The position numbers were made by a program, and so were the translations under genes. From contig CAUYUJ010011503.1 of the NCBI GenBank assembly GCA_963575745.1, positions 378,501 to 442,500 on the forward strand: 64,000 nt of DNA, in the 5' to 3' direction. The notes under the pieces are model-generated. The model made no database searches, was not told where the DNA came from, and saw only the letters and a list, made by a program, of their open reading frames with translations. This document shows positions 1 through 10,078 of the stretch, piece after piece. Origin of the DNA: Prorocentrum cordatum. Taxonomy: Eukaryota > Sar > Dinophyceae > Prorocentrales > Prorocentraceae. Every line of letters starts with the position of its first letter. Positions within the stretch are counted from its first letter, which is position 1.

Positions 1-1560
1 CAGGCGTCGCCACCGGGCTCACGAAAGGGTGGCCTGCGCGCCGCAATTCGTCGCTTGCCCGTGGCACCGTGCGACCCCGACGTCAGGAGGCGCGCCTTGC
101 TCGGGGCCCGGTATGCCGCCGTCCTCAAGAATGCCCCGCGTTCCCTCGGAACGTGGACGGCCTGCCTGAGGTGCTGGTTTCGCTTCGCCAAATCGCAGCT
201 TGGCCGAGGTGACAGCCCCTTGCCGCCAACTGCGGACGAGCTCTGCCTCTGGGCCCTGTCTTTTCCAAACCCAGGCACCTTTGCCAACTATAAAGCTCAG
301 GTCGACAAGGCATGCGTGCTTCTAGGTCTCGATCGCTCGGCGTTCCGCAGCCCAGCAGTAGCGCGCGCGAAGACCGCGATCAAGAACCGTGCGCCTCAGC
401 CCGGCCCGCGAAAGGCGCTAGTCGCAATGCTGCCGCGCGTGCCAGATCCTCGGGTGCGAGCGCTGTTCGCGGTCGCCTTTGCCCTTGCCCTGAGGCTGCC
501 CTCGGAGGCGCTGCTTTTCCGCATTGGCGATCCCGCAATGGCGGCCAATTTCCGCTTCAAGCAGGAGGAACTTGACCGCCCAGCGCCGACCATCGTGCTT
601 TTCACCACGGGCGAAGCGGTCGCCCTCCACCTTTCGAGGCGCAAGCACATGCCTAGGCCGAGCGTTGTCAGACGTTCGTGCTGGTGTCGCACCGCGACCT
701 GCCCGGTGCACGCCCCGCGCACCCTGCTGGGCGATATAGCGCCGGGTGCCTTCCCCTTCGCCCACTTGGCGAAGCCGACCAAGGCAGGGCGCGTTCTCCC
801 CGTGCCGGCGGTTGCCCGTAACCTGCGCAGGTCGGCGCACGCGGCGGGGCCCCCCAATGCCGCCCGTATCACCTCTAGGTGCTTGCGGCGCGGCCGCACG
901 GAGACCCTCCGACAAGGTGGGGGGAGCCTCGCAACCATTTTGCTGGCCGGTAACTGGAGGTCCGGCGCCTTGAAGGCCTACCTAGACCAGCCTGCCCAGG
1001 GGCCGCGGGCCAAGCCCCGGCAAGCGCTGCCTCTCAGCCGCAACGCGCGCTTCGTCGCGCCTTTCGTACCGCGCGCGGCAAGAAATCCGCGACGATTGGC
1101 AGTGGGGGGCGCGCGCGCGACGGCTGACGCCAGCCTGCTGTCGCATTGGGTTGTAGCAGCCAGGCGTCGCCGTCGAGGCGCGCGCCGCCACCGCCTTGCG
1201 CTCGGCGGGGGCAGCGCCGCCCGACGCGCCGCCGCGCCCATCGCAGGATGGTTGCTGCGACCGCGTGGCGGACGCCGGAGAGCGCCGCACCCGCAGCCCC
1301 GTGGTGAGCGAACAGCCGAGGCACGAATGCTGTTCGCGGGCGCAGCAGCGAGGCTGCGCTGCGCGCGCGCCCGCGCGCCACGCAGCGAGCGAATGAGCTT
1401 GCGAGGGGCGCGTCGCCGCGAGGCGAACAGCACGCGAAACGCGAGAAAGATGGAGCCGCGGCTTTGTCGGCTGCGCCGCGGCTTGGCCGCCGCGGAGGGA
1501 GCGAACGCGAGCGTTCACCGCGGCGCCGGCCAGCCTTGCTGCGCACAGGTGAAATCTTAA
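1..1560 (+). CDS. Tyrosine recombinase-like ORF of a YR transposon; 5' end outside window
   Basis: The frame is open from base 1. The first start-like codon is a TTG at 55, so the true start probably lies upstream; residues are counted from 55. Residues 20-95 resemble a core-binding domain. The catalytic region has the box I arginine in ALRLPSEAL (R147), a box II segment CLRRGRTE (R278/R279), then SLATILLAGNWRSGALKAYL with the candidate nucleophile Y309 (codon 979-981). This order is typical of tyrosine recombinases of Crypton/DIRS-type elements. The histidine expected just before the box II arginine is replaced (SRCLRRG), so activity is doubtful. Recognisable homology ends near base 1020; the last 180 codons run through Arg/Ala-rich GC DNA and into a direct repeat, and are probably not protein. 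The element type cannot be fixed because its left end is missing. Confidence 0.6.
   Translation, partial: QASPPGSRKGGLRAAIRRLPVAPCDPDVRRRALLGARYAAVLKNAPRSLGTWTACLRCWFRFAKSQLGRGDSPLPPTADELCLWALSFPNPGTFANYKAQVDKACVLLGLDRSAFRSPAVARAKTAIKNRAPQPGPRKALVAMLPRVPDPRVRALFAVAFALALRLPSEALLFRIGDPAMAANFRFKQEELDRPAPTIVLFTTGEAVALHLSRRKHMPRPSVVRRSCWCRTATCPVHAPRTLLGDIAPGAFPFAHLAKPTKAGRVLPVPAVARNLRRSAHAAGPPNAARITSRCLRRGRTETLRQGGGSLATILLAGNWRSGALKAYLDQPAQGPRAKPRQALPLSRNARFVAPFVPRAARNPRRLAVGGARATADASLLSHWVVAARRRRRGARRHRLALGGGSAARRAAAPIAGWLLRPRGGRRRAPHPQPRGERTAEARMLFAGAAARLRCARARAPRSERMSLRGARRREANSTRNARKMEPRLCRLRRGLAAAEGANASVHRGAGQPCCAQVKS
1148..1297 (+). repeat. 150-bp direct repeat, copy 1
   Basis: This segment, from GGGTTGTAGCAG to GCACCCGCAGC, recurs at 1626-1775 with a constant 478-bp offset, no indels and only a handful of substitutions. 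It lies just downstream of the recombinase domain, as terminal repeats of a tyrosine-recombinase element might. Confidence 0.9.
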
Positions 1561-1625
1561 TTTTACCGCGGCAGGCGGGGCGCCATCTCTGCCCTGGGCG
1601 CGTTTCGCCCCACCCACATCCGCCC

Positions 1626-1775
1626 GGGTTGTAGCAGGCAGGCGTCGCCGTCGAGGCGCGCGCGGCCACCGCCTTGCGCTCGGCGGGGGCAGCGCCGACC
1701 GACGCGCCGCCGCATCCATCGCAGGATGGTTGCTGCGACCGCGTGGCGGACGCCGGAGAGCGCCGCACCCGCAGC
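1626..1775 (+). repeat. 150-bp direct repeat, copy 2
   Basis: Second copy of the 1148-1297 repeat in the same orientation. The 328 bp between the copies differ from the repeat and hold no recognisable gene. Confidence 0.9.
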
Positions 1776-1854
1776 GCTGTGTTCGGAATGCCCGTTTTTG
1801 GAAGCGGTTCTGGAGGCCGTCCCCCAATCTGTTCTTCGCCAGCGTCGCCTCTCT

Positions 1855-3022
1855 CAACCATCTTGTGGTGTTAGGTCCTCGTTTCGACCCGCGCTCCTTC
1901 CTCCTCACCTCCTCGCCCCCTTCTTCCTCTTCTCTTTTCCACCATGCGCCTCCCGCACGCAGGGCAACGTTTCGGGGCTCTGTAAGGGTCTCCGCCGAAG
2001 GCCCCAGTGGCTGCACTCGGATGCGGCCCCCCCACCCAGGACTGCGCTTCGTGGCGCCATAGGGGTTGCCACCGAGGGCACCAGCGGCTGCAGTAGCATG
2101 GGTATCCCCCATTCAGGCCAACGTTTCGTAGCCCGAGAAGGAGCTCCACCTGGAACCCGAACGGCCGCATCCCCTCCGCCCAAGATCGCATGTCGTGGCC
2201 CCGTCGGGAGGTCCTTCGAAGGCCCTGGTGGCTGCATTCGCAGGCGCGTCCCCACCCACGACCGCACTTCGTGCCCCATGGGGAGCCCCACCAAAGGCCC
2301 TGGTGGCTGCATTCGCATGCGGTTCCACCACCCAGGACAGCGCTACGTGGCCCCATAAGTGGGTTTCACCGAAGGCGTCGGTGGCTGCACTAGCATGCGA
2401 ACCTCCGACCCAGGACAGCGCTTCGTGGCCCTATGGGGAGCCCCGCAGAAGGCCCCTAGGGCTGCATTCGCATGCGGTTCCAGCACTCACGCCAGCGCTT
2501 CGTGGCCTCATCGGCAGTTCCGCCGAAGGCCCATGTGGCCGGACATGCATGCGGCTCCCTCCGCCCAGGACAGCGTTTCGTGGCCCCGTCGGGAGCTCCG
2601 ACGAGGCCCAATGGCTGCACTCGCATGCGGTTCCCTCCGCCCAGGATCGCGTTTCTCGGCTCAATCGGAAACTCCATCGAAGGCCAAACAACTGCACTCG
2701 CATGCGGTCGCCCAGGACCAAGATTTTCGGCTCAAGCGGGGATTCACCGCAGGCCCTGGTGGCTGCAACCGGATGCGGTCCCCCCCACCCAGAACAGCGC
2801 TTCGTAGCCCCATAGGGAGCTCCACCCAAGGCCTCAATGGCTGCACTCGCATGCGGCCCCCCTGCCCAAGGCCGCGTTTCTCGGCTCGATCGGGAGCTCC
2901 ACCGAAGGCCCCGGTGGTTGCACTCGCATGCGGTTCCCCCACCCAAGACAGCGGTTCGTGGACCCGTGTGGAGCTCCATCGAAGATGAAACATTCACAAT
3001 CGCGGAACCCATCTCCAGGCAC
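1855..3022 (+). repeat. Head-array-tail composite repeat, copy A
   Basis: The head (from 1855) reads CAACCATCTTGTGGTGTTAG then GTCCTCGTTTCGA. A pyrimidine-rich stretch and CCACCATGCGCCTCCC follow. Then come about a dozen degenerate units of 76-78 bp, with landmarks GGAGCTCCACCGAAGGCCCC, GGCTGCACTCGCATGCGG, CCCAGGACAGCG and TTCGTGGCCCCAT. A distinct tail starts near 2970 (GAGCTCCATCGAAGATG) and ends at CATCTCCAGGC. The unit length is not strictly a multiple of three, so the long frames seen on both strands keep changing phase, as expected for non-coding DNA. Related copies lie at 3786, 4390 (minus strand), 7523, 14494 and 17200. Confidence 0.85.
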
Positions 3023-3785
3023 ATTTGCGAGGAATCGTTGCCGCGAGAGCGTGGACCTGATGTACTTCCACGGAGGATCCTTGTTGCGGGAGTGAACACT
3101 TGTTGTTCTTCATTGGGGAAGCGGGGCCCGATGCATGCGGCGCTCTGCGGCGAGAGGGGCAGTGGCAGCCCCTGAGAAGACTTGCAGAAACCCTGCCAGA
3201 CAGCCCTTGGCATTCTAGCGCGCCCCTAACGAGCACAAGGCCCTGTGGCATGCGCATCCTCCACCGTTTACCCTCGTTTGGGAAATATGTTCTGGTTCCA
3301 GTTGCCAAGGTCCATGCCATCGGGTCATCGCCGTTTGCTTCTCCTGCCGCCCATCCTTCTGCTGTTTTCCTCATGCTCCCAAATCGCATTGCCATCAAAC
3401 CCTTCGAAAACGTCCATTGGACACCGCAAACGGTCTCAATTGTCCTCAACTGGACCGCCTTTCTCGTCTGAATTTCTCTTAATCCACGGTTTGAACGGCG
3501 AATTAGAATTCAATTTCTCTCAAAATATTTCAATTTCTCGCAATCCGTCTCAATGTTTCTCAATTCGCCTCAAAACGAGAGTTCCATAGTTGTACGCCGG
3601 CGTGTTGGGGCCCCGCTCCCCTCTCAAAATACCTTTTTGGGAATGCCGCGCAGTCCCAAGCCAGTTAAGATGTTCCTGCCTGTTATTCCAATGTATCGGG
3701 AATAGGGTTCCCATGGATCTCATCGTGCTCCTCATGCTCCTCCTCACTCCTCACTTTCCACCCCAGCTAGCTTCTCCTCATCCTG
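3023..3785. other. Spacer without recognisable gene
   Basis: AT-richer than its neighbours. Frames are short (at most about 150 codons) and unrecognised. A cluster of TCTCAAT-type words at 3475-3575 is the only internal structure I see. Confidence 0.6.
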
Positions 3786-4237
3786 ATCCTCCTCCTCCTC
3801 CTGCTCCCCCTTGCGGACCGCTCGTGTTACTCCGCCGAAGGCCCCAGCGGCTGCGCGCGCATGCAGTTTCCCCACCCAGGACAGCGATTAGCGTCCCTAT
3901 CGGATTTCCCACCGAAGGCCCCAGTGGCTGCACTCGCATGCGTTCCCCGCGAACCAGACAGCGTTTCGCGGCCCTGTAGGGAGCTCCACCGGAGGCTTTC
4001 GTGGCCGGGAGCTCGACCGAAGTCGCTGGTGGCTGCACTCGCATGCGGTTCCCTCCGCACAGAACCGCGTTTCTCGGCTCAATCGGGAGGTCCACCGAAG
4101 GCCCCAATGGCTGCACTCGTGTACGGTTCTCCCGCCCAGGACAGCGTTTCGTGGACCCATCGGGAGCTCCATCGAAGACGATAGTCAACATTGCGTAACC
4201 CACACCTGCATATGGTTGGGTCCATCACCAGGCTAAC
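3786..4237 (+). repeat. Head-array-tail composite repeat, copy B (head not recognisable)
   Basis: About four degenerate units of the copy A type run from roughly 3825 to 4165. They are followed by the family tail at 4163-4237: GAGCTCCATCGAAGACGATA, then CTGCATATGGTTGGGTCC and ATCACCAGGC. The same tail words occur at 17243-17312 and, shortened, at 2970-3022. A pyrimidine-rich stretch precedes the array, but the GTGGTGTTGGGTCCTC head is missing. Confidence 0.8.
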
Positions 4238-4389
4238 TTTTCAAGTTTCCGTTTCGGAAAAAACATGATGTGCGCCGCCTGCAGTCCCGTCACGGCCATT
4301 GGGAGGAGAGGTCGCGAGAGGGAGGGTGGCACAAACAAGGATGGAGGAGGAGCAGGGGGGGAGGAGGAGCAGGAGGAGGAGGGGCAGAA

Positions 4390-5152
4390 ACCCCATATGG
4401 GGCCACGAAACGCTGTCCCCGGTGAGGACCTGCATGCGAGTGTAGCCACTGGGGCCTTCGGTGGAGCTCCCGATGAGGCCACGAAACGCTGTCCTGAGAA
4501 GGAAGGGGAGCCGCATACGAGTGCAGCCACCGGGGCCTTCGGTGGAGCTCCCTATGGGGCCGCGTAGCGCTGCCCTGGGTGGGGGGGCCCCATGCGAGTG
4601 CAGCCACTGGGGCCTTCGGTGGAGACCCCTACAGAGCCACGGAACGCTTGTCTGAGCGGGGGAACAGCACGCGAGTGCAGCCACTGCGGCTTTCGGCGGA
4701 GCTCCTGACGGGGCCACGGAACGCGCGGGGGAACCGCACGCGAGTGCAGCCACCAGGGTCTTCGGTGGAGCTCTCGACGGGGCCACGTAGCGCTGTCCTG
4801 GGTGGAGGAACCGCATGCGAGTGCAGCCACTGGAGCCTTCGGTGGGGCTCCCGACGGGGCCACGTAACGCTGTCCTGAGTTGGGAAATCCATGCGCGCGC
4901 AGCCATCGGGGCTTTCGATGGGAACCTCTTTGGAGACGCGAAACGCAGTCCTGGATGGGTGAACCGCATGCGAGTGCAGCCGATGGGGCTTTCGTTGAGC
5001 CCCCATAGGGGCCCCGAAGCGTTCTCCTGGGCGCGGGAGGCGCATGGTGGAGGAGGGGGAAGGGAGGATGGGGACAAGGAGGAAAGGAGGAAGGAGCGCC
5101 GGGCACTGTCTCCTCAGAACGAGGGCCTAACACCACAGGATGGTTTGGAGAA
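4390..5152 (-). repeat. Head-array-tail composite repeat, copy C (inverted)
   Basis: Read on the minus strand from 5152: AACCATCCTGTGGTGTTAG, then GCCCTCGTTCTGAGGAGAC, a pyrimidine-rich stretch, CCACCATGCGCCTCCCGC and about eight 76-80 bp units down to 4390. The head matches copy A closely. No tail is visible on the left. Copies B and C converge, about 150 bp apart. Confidence 0.85.
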
Positions 5153-5793
5153 ACGAACGCGCACATTCGCATAGCGAGGCCCTATGCCCACTGCGGCCGC
5201 GAGCGTTCTTCGCGGCGTGATCCACCCAGAGAAACCGCTCCGTTTTCGCACTCGCGCAGTAAGACACTACTTCAGAACTCTTCTTGAACGCTCGATCTGG
5301 CAGAGGGTTCACCAGGGCACCGCCCGAGTGGCCCATGGCATCAATGCCGCGCCCGTCTTCGCTTCACCAGCGTCAGCAGCGCGGTTCCTTTTGCTTGCAG
5401 GCCCCGCAGCGCTCTGGTCTTGCACGCGAGTCGGTCTTTGGGCAATTCCCCAGAAAGTTCCGATTTGGCCGCTGGCAGCGTTTCAATGGTTTGATGTTGC
5501 GAAGAGTCTGTGCCGCAATGTGTTACAATGGTGCGCGGTTGCGCCAGGACGTTGTTCCGAACTGCCCACTCTACGGTTCCGCTGTGCCAACTTGGTTTTG
5601 CGTGGTGCCGTTCCCGATGGGAGATTCCATGGCTGTTGCGCATCGTTGTGCAATTAAGTGCGTTCGGTTGTGTTTTGAGCGGCCTTTTGCTGTCTCAGCG
5701 GCGGTTTGGTTGCCCCCCCCCCGCTTCCGCCACTCCCAAGTGGAGCTGCATGAATAGCAACAAAGAGACCCGGATGCGGTCTCATATTAGCTC
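5153..5793. other. Unassigned sequence
   Basis: Two overlapping plus-strand frames of 157 codons (5184-5657 and 5284-5757) occur here without recognisable domains. The segment may be upstream debris of the retroelement relic that begins at 5794, but I cannot show this. Confidence 0.4.
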
Positions 5794-6138
5794 TTGGTAT
5801 TCCCTACACTCGACGGGCTATCTATTGCAAACAATGTATTGCAATGCGATGTCGGATGGCGTTTGACCGTGGCGTGCTATCTCGAAGGACCTGATTCGCA
5901 TGGAAATGCACGGACTGCAGACGGAACTATCGGCGGATGTTTCTCTCGGCGCATACAGCGTTTACTGGCTTGCGCCAGTATTTCAACTCTCGACCACGAT
6001 TTACGGCAACTGGACTTAGAGGTACCGAGTGTGAATGTGCATCGTGGCCTCCCGCTGTTTTGTGATGTCGAGATCGTCAGCACACTTGGGAAAATGGTGA
6101 GATCAATGCGTCCAGTTGATGCCAAATCTTGCCAGTGA
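5794..6138 (+). pseudogene. Relic of a retroelement C-terminal endonuclease-like region
   Basis: The 114-codon frame has two stretches matching the retroelement at 10-12.8 kb. ANNVLQCD corresponds to TNDVLQCA near 12090. HRGLPLFCDVEIVS corresponds to AHGLPLFCDVTVVSP near 12370-12400. The order is the same, with the intervening part shortened. The CDV segment is where a PD-(D/E)XK-like endonuclease active site would sit in this family. The frame has no intact RT upstream and stops soon after the motif, so it is a truncated relic. Confidence 0.6.
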
Positions 6139-6654
6139 GCGCCCCCGAGGCTTGAGTGGTAGGATTCGCCGCGGTGCTACCTTTAGCCTCCATCATCGAT
6201 AGTAGGGCTTGCTTGGAATCACTTTTCAATCAACTATACATGATCTCTGTGATGTGCAAGTGGAGCCCACACCACCGATTACCGATTTGGAAGTCGTATG
6301 ATGTCTCCCTGTTCCTCCTATTATGTTCTCTTTGCCTTGCTAAACTGGGCCCGCGCGCACGGTTGCGCCTTAGGCGATCAGAAAAGGCTCGCTCTGCTGC
6401 GATGAAAAATTCTTCACAAGAATGTTCGTGCAAACCAATGCTCGCTCTACGCTGCGATTAACTATGATCCACTCCAATTCTGTCTCCAAACACGCCTTCC
6501 GCACAGCTTTCAATGCACGTGCGGATCCAGTCCGTCCCACATTGGAATCATTATTTCCAACCCTCTCCGCTCAACACATAGCATATATGGAATGTCCGAT
6601 GGCATAATACCAAAACCAATAACTGTGTTTATGACTACGGCCTTGATGCAGAAT
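6139..6654. other. Unassigned AT-richer sequence
   Basis: Only frames below 102 codons, none recognised. It lies between two relics of the same retroelement type in opposite orientation and may contain unrecognisable remains of either. Confidence 0.4.
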
Positions 6655-6975
6655 TCAACTGTGTTTTCTGTATACAAGCATTTTCTGGGCAAAGAAAGCA
6701 ACGTACCGTCGGACTTGGATCTGCATCGTCACCGCAATTGCATGAGAAGCGAGGAAATGCCATCCGTGCTCCCAGTCTCCGAGCATGTCTTTTTTGGGAG
6801 GTAGATATTTTTGGCAGACGCTTTCCATCGCGACCCTGGCCACGCTACGCTCATCCTGAACCCAGGATCGGTGCATATGCTGCCTTGGCCAGGAAAGCAT
6901 ATGCACCATTCCTGGGCCCAAGATGTGCCTGGCCAGAACCGGTGTATGTGCATAGTTCTCTTCGCCCGATAAGAA
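6655..6975 (-). pseudogene. Minus-strand relic of the same retroelement family
   Basis: Part of a 139-codon minus-strand frame. GDWEHGWHFLASHA matches GEWKHGWQFCASS of the plus-strand retroelement (about 11890-11920), and the following LVYRKHS region sits where that element has LPNRRAN. The rest of the frame has no clear counterpart. It reads as a small truncated copy in inverted orientation to the 5794 relic. Confidence 0.45.
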
Positions 6976-7103
6976 ATAGTCGTTAGCATTCATTGCCTCT
7001 TTGGACGCTGCAAGAAATACCGGAATCCTGTTTTTTGTCAGCAAGCGGCAACAGGAAGAGAAACATATACACAATCAACTAATTTCCAAATCCGCGAACA
7101 CTC

Positions 7104-7440
7104 ATGCCCAAAGCCCGGCAAGTTCGGAATCACAGGCCAAACATTGAATCCCAGACCGCGCGCGCCGAATCACAGACTGCACGCCGAATCACAAACGACA
7201 CGCATTGGATCACAGACCGTGCGCGACGAATCACAAACACCCACACGGAATCACAAACAACACGCGCCGAATCACGGATAATATTCATTAAATCACAAAC
7301 CGCACGCGACGAATCACAAACAATACGCGATGTATCTCAAACACCACACATTGAATCAAAAACCACACGCGACGAATCACAAACAACACACGTTGAATCA
7401 CAAATTGTCTGCGATGAATCACAAACCGCATATACACAAA
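7104..7440 (+). repeat. AATCACAAAC tandem repeat, left inverted arm
   Basis: About 15 irregular units of 19-30 bp around GAATCACAAACNNCACGCG. The open frame across it is a by-product. The reverse complement of this repeat forms the array at 9003-9290, so the two arrays face each other across 1.6 kb. AATCCGCGAA lies just outside this arm (near 7088), and its complement lies just outside the other (near 9318). Confidence 0.85.
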
Positions 7441-7522
7441 ACATTTCCATTAAAAACATCGGATTCCGTACTAGTGGATTTTGGCTTCAATAACGGGACC
7501 CGTCTCCGGCATTCCATATTTC

Positions 7523-8222
7523 CCAACCGTCTTGAGATGTTGGGTCTTCGTTTTGAAGAGACGGTCCCCGCGTCTCCTCCTTCTTTCTTTCTTTCTTCCT
7601 CCCTCCTCCCCCTCCTCCTCCTTGCGTTTCACCCACCCAATACGGTTTCGTAACCCCACAAGGACCTTCACCAAAGGCCATAATGCCACCGCCCGCGTGC
7701 GTCAACCCCACACATCAACACACCGCTCACACGTTTCGTGGCCCATAGAGAACTCCACTGACAGCCAGTGCCACCGCCCGCATGCATCATCCACACCCAT
7801 TTCGTCACCCCTCACACGTTTCGTGGCCCCATAAGGAACTCCACCGACGGCCACAACGCCACCGCCCACATGCGTCACCCACACCCATGTCGTCACACCC
7901 CTCACATGTTTCGTGGCCCCATAAAGAGCTCCACCGACGGCCACAACGCCACCGCCCACATGCGTCACCCGCACCCATGTCGTCACACCCCTCACACGTT
8001 GCGTGGCCCCATAGTGAACTCCGCCGAAGGCGCCAATGCCACCGCCTGCATCCGCCACCCGCACCCATGTCGTCACACCCCTCACACGTTGCGTGGTCCC
8101 ATATAGAGCTCCACCGAAGGCCCTAGTGCCACCGTCCGCATGCGTCACGCACATCCATTTCGGCACACCATTAACACGTTTCGGGAGCTCCACCGAAAAC
8201 CCCAATGCCACCGCCCGCATGG
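7523..8222 (+). repeat. Head-array-tail composite repeat, copy D
   Basis: The head from 7523 reads CCAACCGTCTTGAGATGTTG, then GGTCTTCGTTTTGAAGAGAC. A CTTTCTTT-rich pyrimidine stretch follows, then units with landmarks CACCCATGTCGTCACACCCC, CACACGTTTCGTGGCCCCAT and AGAGCTCCACCGACGG. Well-preserved units are exactly 90 bp apart (7881, 7971, 8061). The 3' end shows no family tail. Confidence 0.85.
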
Positions 8223-8448
8223 GGAGCTTTACCCGGGTCAGCAAGAAACCAAAAATTGCAATGAAGGAAAACAACAACTGCAACGCAAATCTTCGCAAAC
8301 CCGGGTCAGCACATATGCGCGGCCGCCTCGCGGCCACGAGCGGCTCGCTAACCCGGGTCAGCCAGAGGGGGTCTTCGCAGGATCCTGCAGGATCTGGCGC
8401 CCTGGCTGACCCCCGTCTGCATTGACCCCCGTCTCTTGGCTCCCGACC
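8223..8448 (+). repeat. ACCCGGGTCAGC-bearing segment with a dispersed repeat
   Basis: ACCCGGGTCAGC occurs three times (near 8230, 8300 and 8350). The last part, 8376-8448 (CAGGATCCTGCAGGATCTGG to GGCTCCCGACC), is clearly homologous to 30261-30335 in the same orientation, and the upstream GGGTCA words also recur there. It interrupts the composite-repeat units on either side, so it is probably an insertion. Confidence 0.7.
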
Positions 8449-8735
8449 AGCGAAGGCCCCGGTTCCACCGCCCGCATGCGCAGCATGGGCACACCCTTCA
8501 CGCGTTATGTGGCCTTATGGGGAACTCCTGAAGGCGCCAGTACCACTGCCCGTATGCGTCACCCGCACCCATGTCGTCACAAACGTTTCGTGGCCCCATA
8601 AGAAGCTCCACCGGAAGCCCCAGTGCCATTGCCCGCATGCGTCATTCACACAGATTTCGTAACGCCCTGCACACGTTCCGTGGCCCCATAGGGAACTCCA
8701 CCGAAGGCCCTAATGCCACCGCCCGCATACGTCGC
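8449..8735 (+). repeat. Composite-repeat units continuing copy D
   Basis: About three more units of the 7523-8222 type, with CACGTTCCGTGGCCCCATAG, AACTCCACCGAAGGCCC and CCACCGCCCGCATGCG. They resume directly after the 8223-8448 segment, which suggests that segment split one array. Confidence 0.75.
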
Positions 8736-9010
8736 CGGATCAGCAGGATCACAGGATCAGTTTGGCGACAATCATTGGATCACTAAATCAGCTGGCCACA
8801 ACACCGGAGTACCAAATCAGCTGGCCAGATCAGCTTGATCACCGGATCAGTTGGCCACAACACCAGGTCACTGGATCACCAGATCCACTGGCCCGATCAC
8901 CAGATCAGCCGGATCAGCCAGATCACCAGATCAGCTGTCCACAACACCGGGTAACCAAATCACCAGGTCACCGGATCACCAGGTGACCGGATCAGCTGGC
9001 CGGATCAGCA
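8736..9010 (+). repeat. GATCA-rich tandem repeat
   Basis: Irregular units built from GGATCACCAGATCAGCTGG and CCACAACACCGG, with dense GATC words. No reading frame of interest. It abuts the right inverted arm. Confidence 0.85.
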
Positions 9011-9290
9011 GGTCACTTTCGCGTGCAGTCTGTGATTCAATGCGTGCTGACTGTGATTCGTTGCGTGCTGTTTGTGATTCAATGTGTATTGTGATTGGGC
9101 GCGCGCGGTTTGTGATTCAATTCATGTTGTCTGTGATTCGGCGCGTCCGGTCTGTGATTCAATGTATGTTGTCTGTGATTCGGCGCGCGCGATTTGTGAT
9201 TCAATGTGTGCTGTTTGAGATTCGGCGATCGCGGTCTGTGATTTGGCGCGCGCAGTTTGTGATTCAACGTTTGGTATGTCATTCGGATTC
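9003..9290 (-). repeat. AATCACAAAC tandem repeat, right inverted arm
   Basis: On the plus strand this reads as TGTGATTCAATGTGTGCTG and TGTGATTCGGCGCGCGCGG units, the reverse complement of the 7104-7440 array. About ten units, similarly irregular. Confidence 0.85.
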
Positions 9291-9861
9291 CCCCACCCAA
9301 TGGCACTCCCCGCCAAATTCGCGGATTAAGTTGTTCGTTCAGGTACTAACTGCATTTTTTCGTTGAAAATTTATAAAGAAAAACATTTCAATGCCCCAGG
9401 TAGGTGTCGTTATTGACTATTTCAGCTTGGTCTGCTCCTATATTGTTGGTGCCTCTCTGGGGGAGCCCAGCAGCGGTGATTGGTGAAACCACCGTCGCAT
9501 CACAGAATAATGCTAGGCTCCTTTCCACATGGAGACACGTCACAATCATATCGAGACGTTGTTAGTCGTAATGAGGGATTCGAATGTTGGTTTGACTAGA
9601 CATGCGTTCCATATTGCGGTCAGGAACCATACCTCCCACTTCCGTGGACAATTGCCTCCATGCCCTGCCACTTCTGTAAGACTGCAACCCCCAATTTCAG
9701 ATGTTAGTAAACGCATGGCGATGGGGATTTGGTCCGTCACACACACCATTGCGATTCCCAAGCGTCCGTAGAACACGTACAATGTTGCTGTTGATGAAAA
9801 CTCGTGTATCGTTTGTGGGACATACCAAAAGCCATTGTGCAAAAACAAATCGTCACGGTTC
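9291..9861. other. Unassigned AT-richer sequence
   Basis: Frames of at most 100 codons (for example 9529-9771 on plus), none recognised. No repeat relationship noticed inside the window. Confidence 0.4.
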
Positions 9862-10078
9862 GCGTATCCCTACCAGCCCATCTCAAAAACAGCAACTCTA
9901 GCGAAACATGCCGACAGTCGTGTTTTTCAGGCGTGTTTCCGCCTGCCCCCGCGTATCTGAGTCGTTCGGGCCCTTCCTGGTGTGAGTCGTTCGGGCTTCT
10001 CGTGGTGTGAGTTGTTCGGGCCCCTCGTCCTGGTGTGAGTCGTTCGTGCCCCTCCTCCTGCCCGTCCAGAAACGACGC
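9862..10078 (-). repeat. Module Z, copy 1 (inverted relative to copy 2)
   Basis: The reverse complement of this segment matches 18540-18945: CGTCGTTTCTGGACGGGCAG, then CCGAACGACTCACACCAGG units, then GGAAACACGCCTGAAAAACA and GAGATGGGCTGGTAGGGATA. This copy has four of the 28-bp-type CGAACRACTCACACCA units; copy 2 has about seven. Confidence 0.85.
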
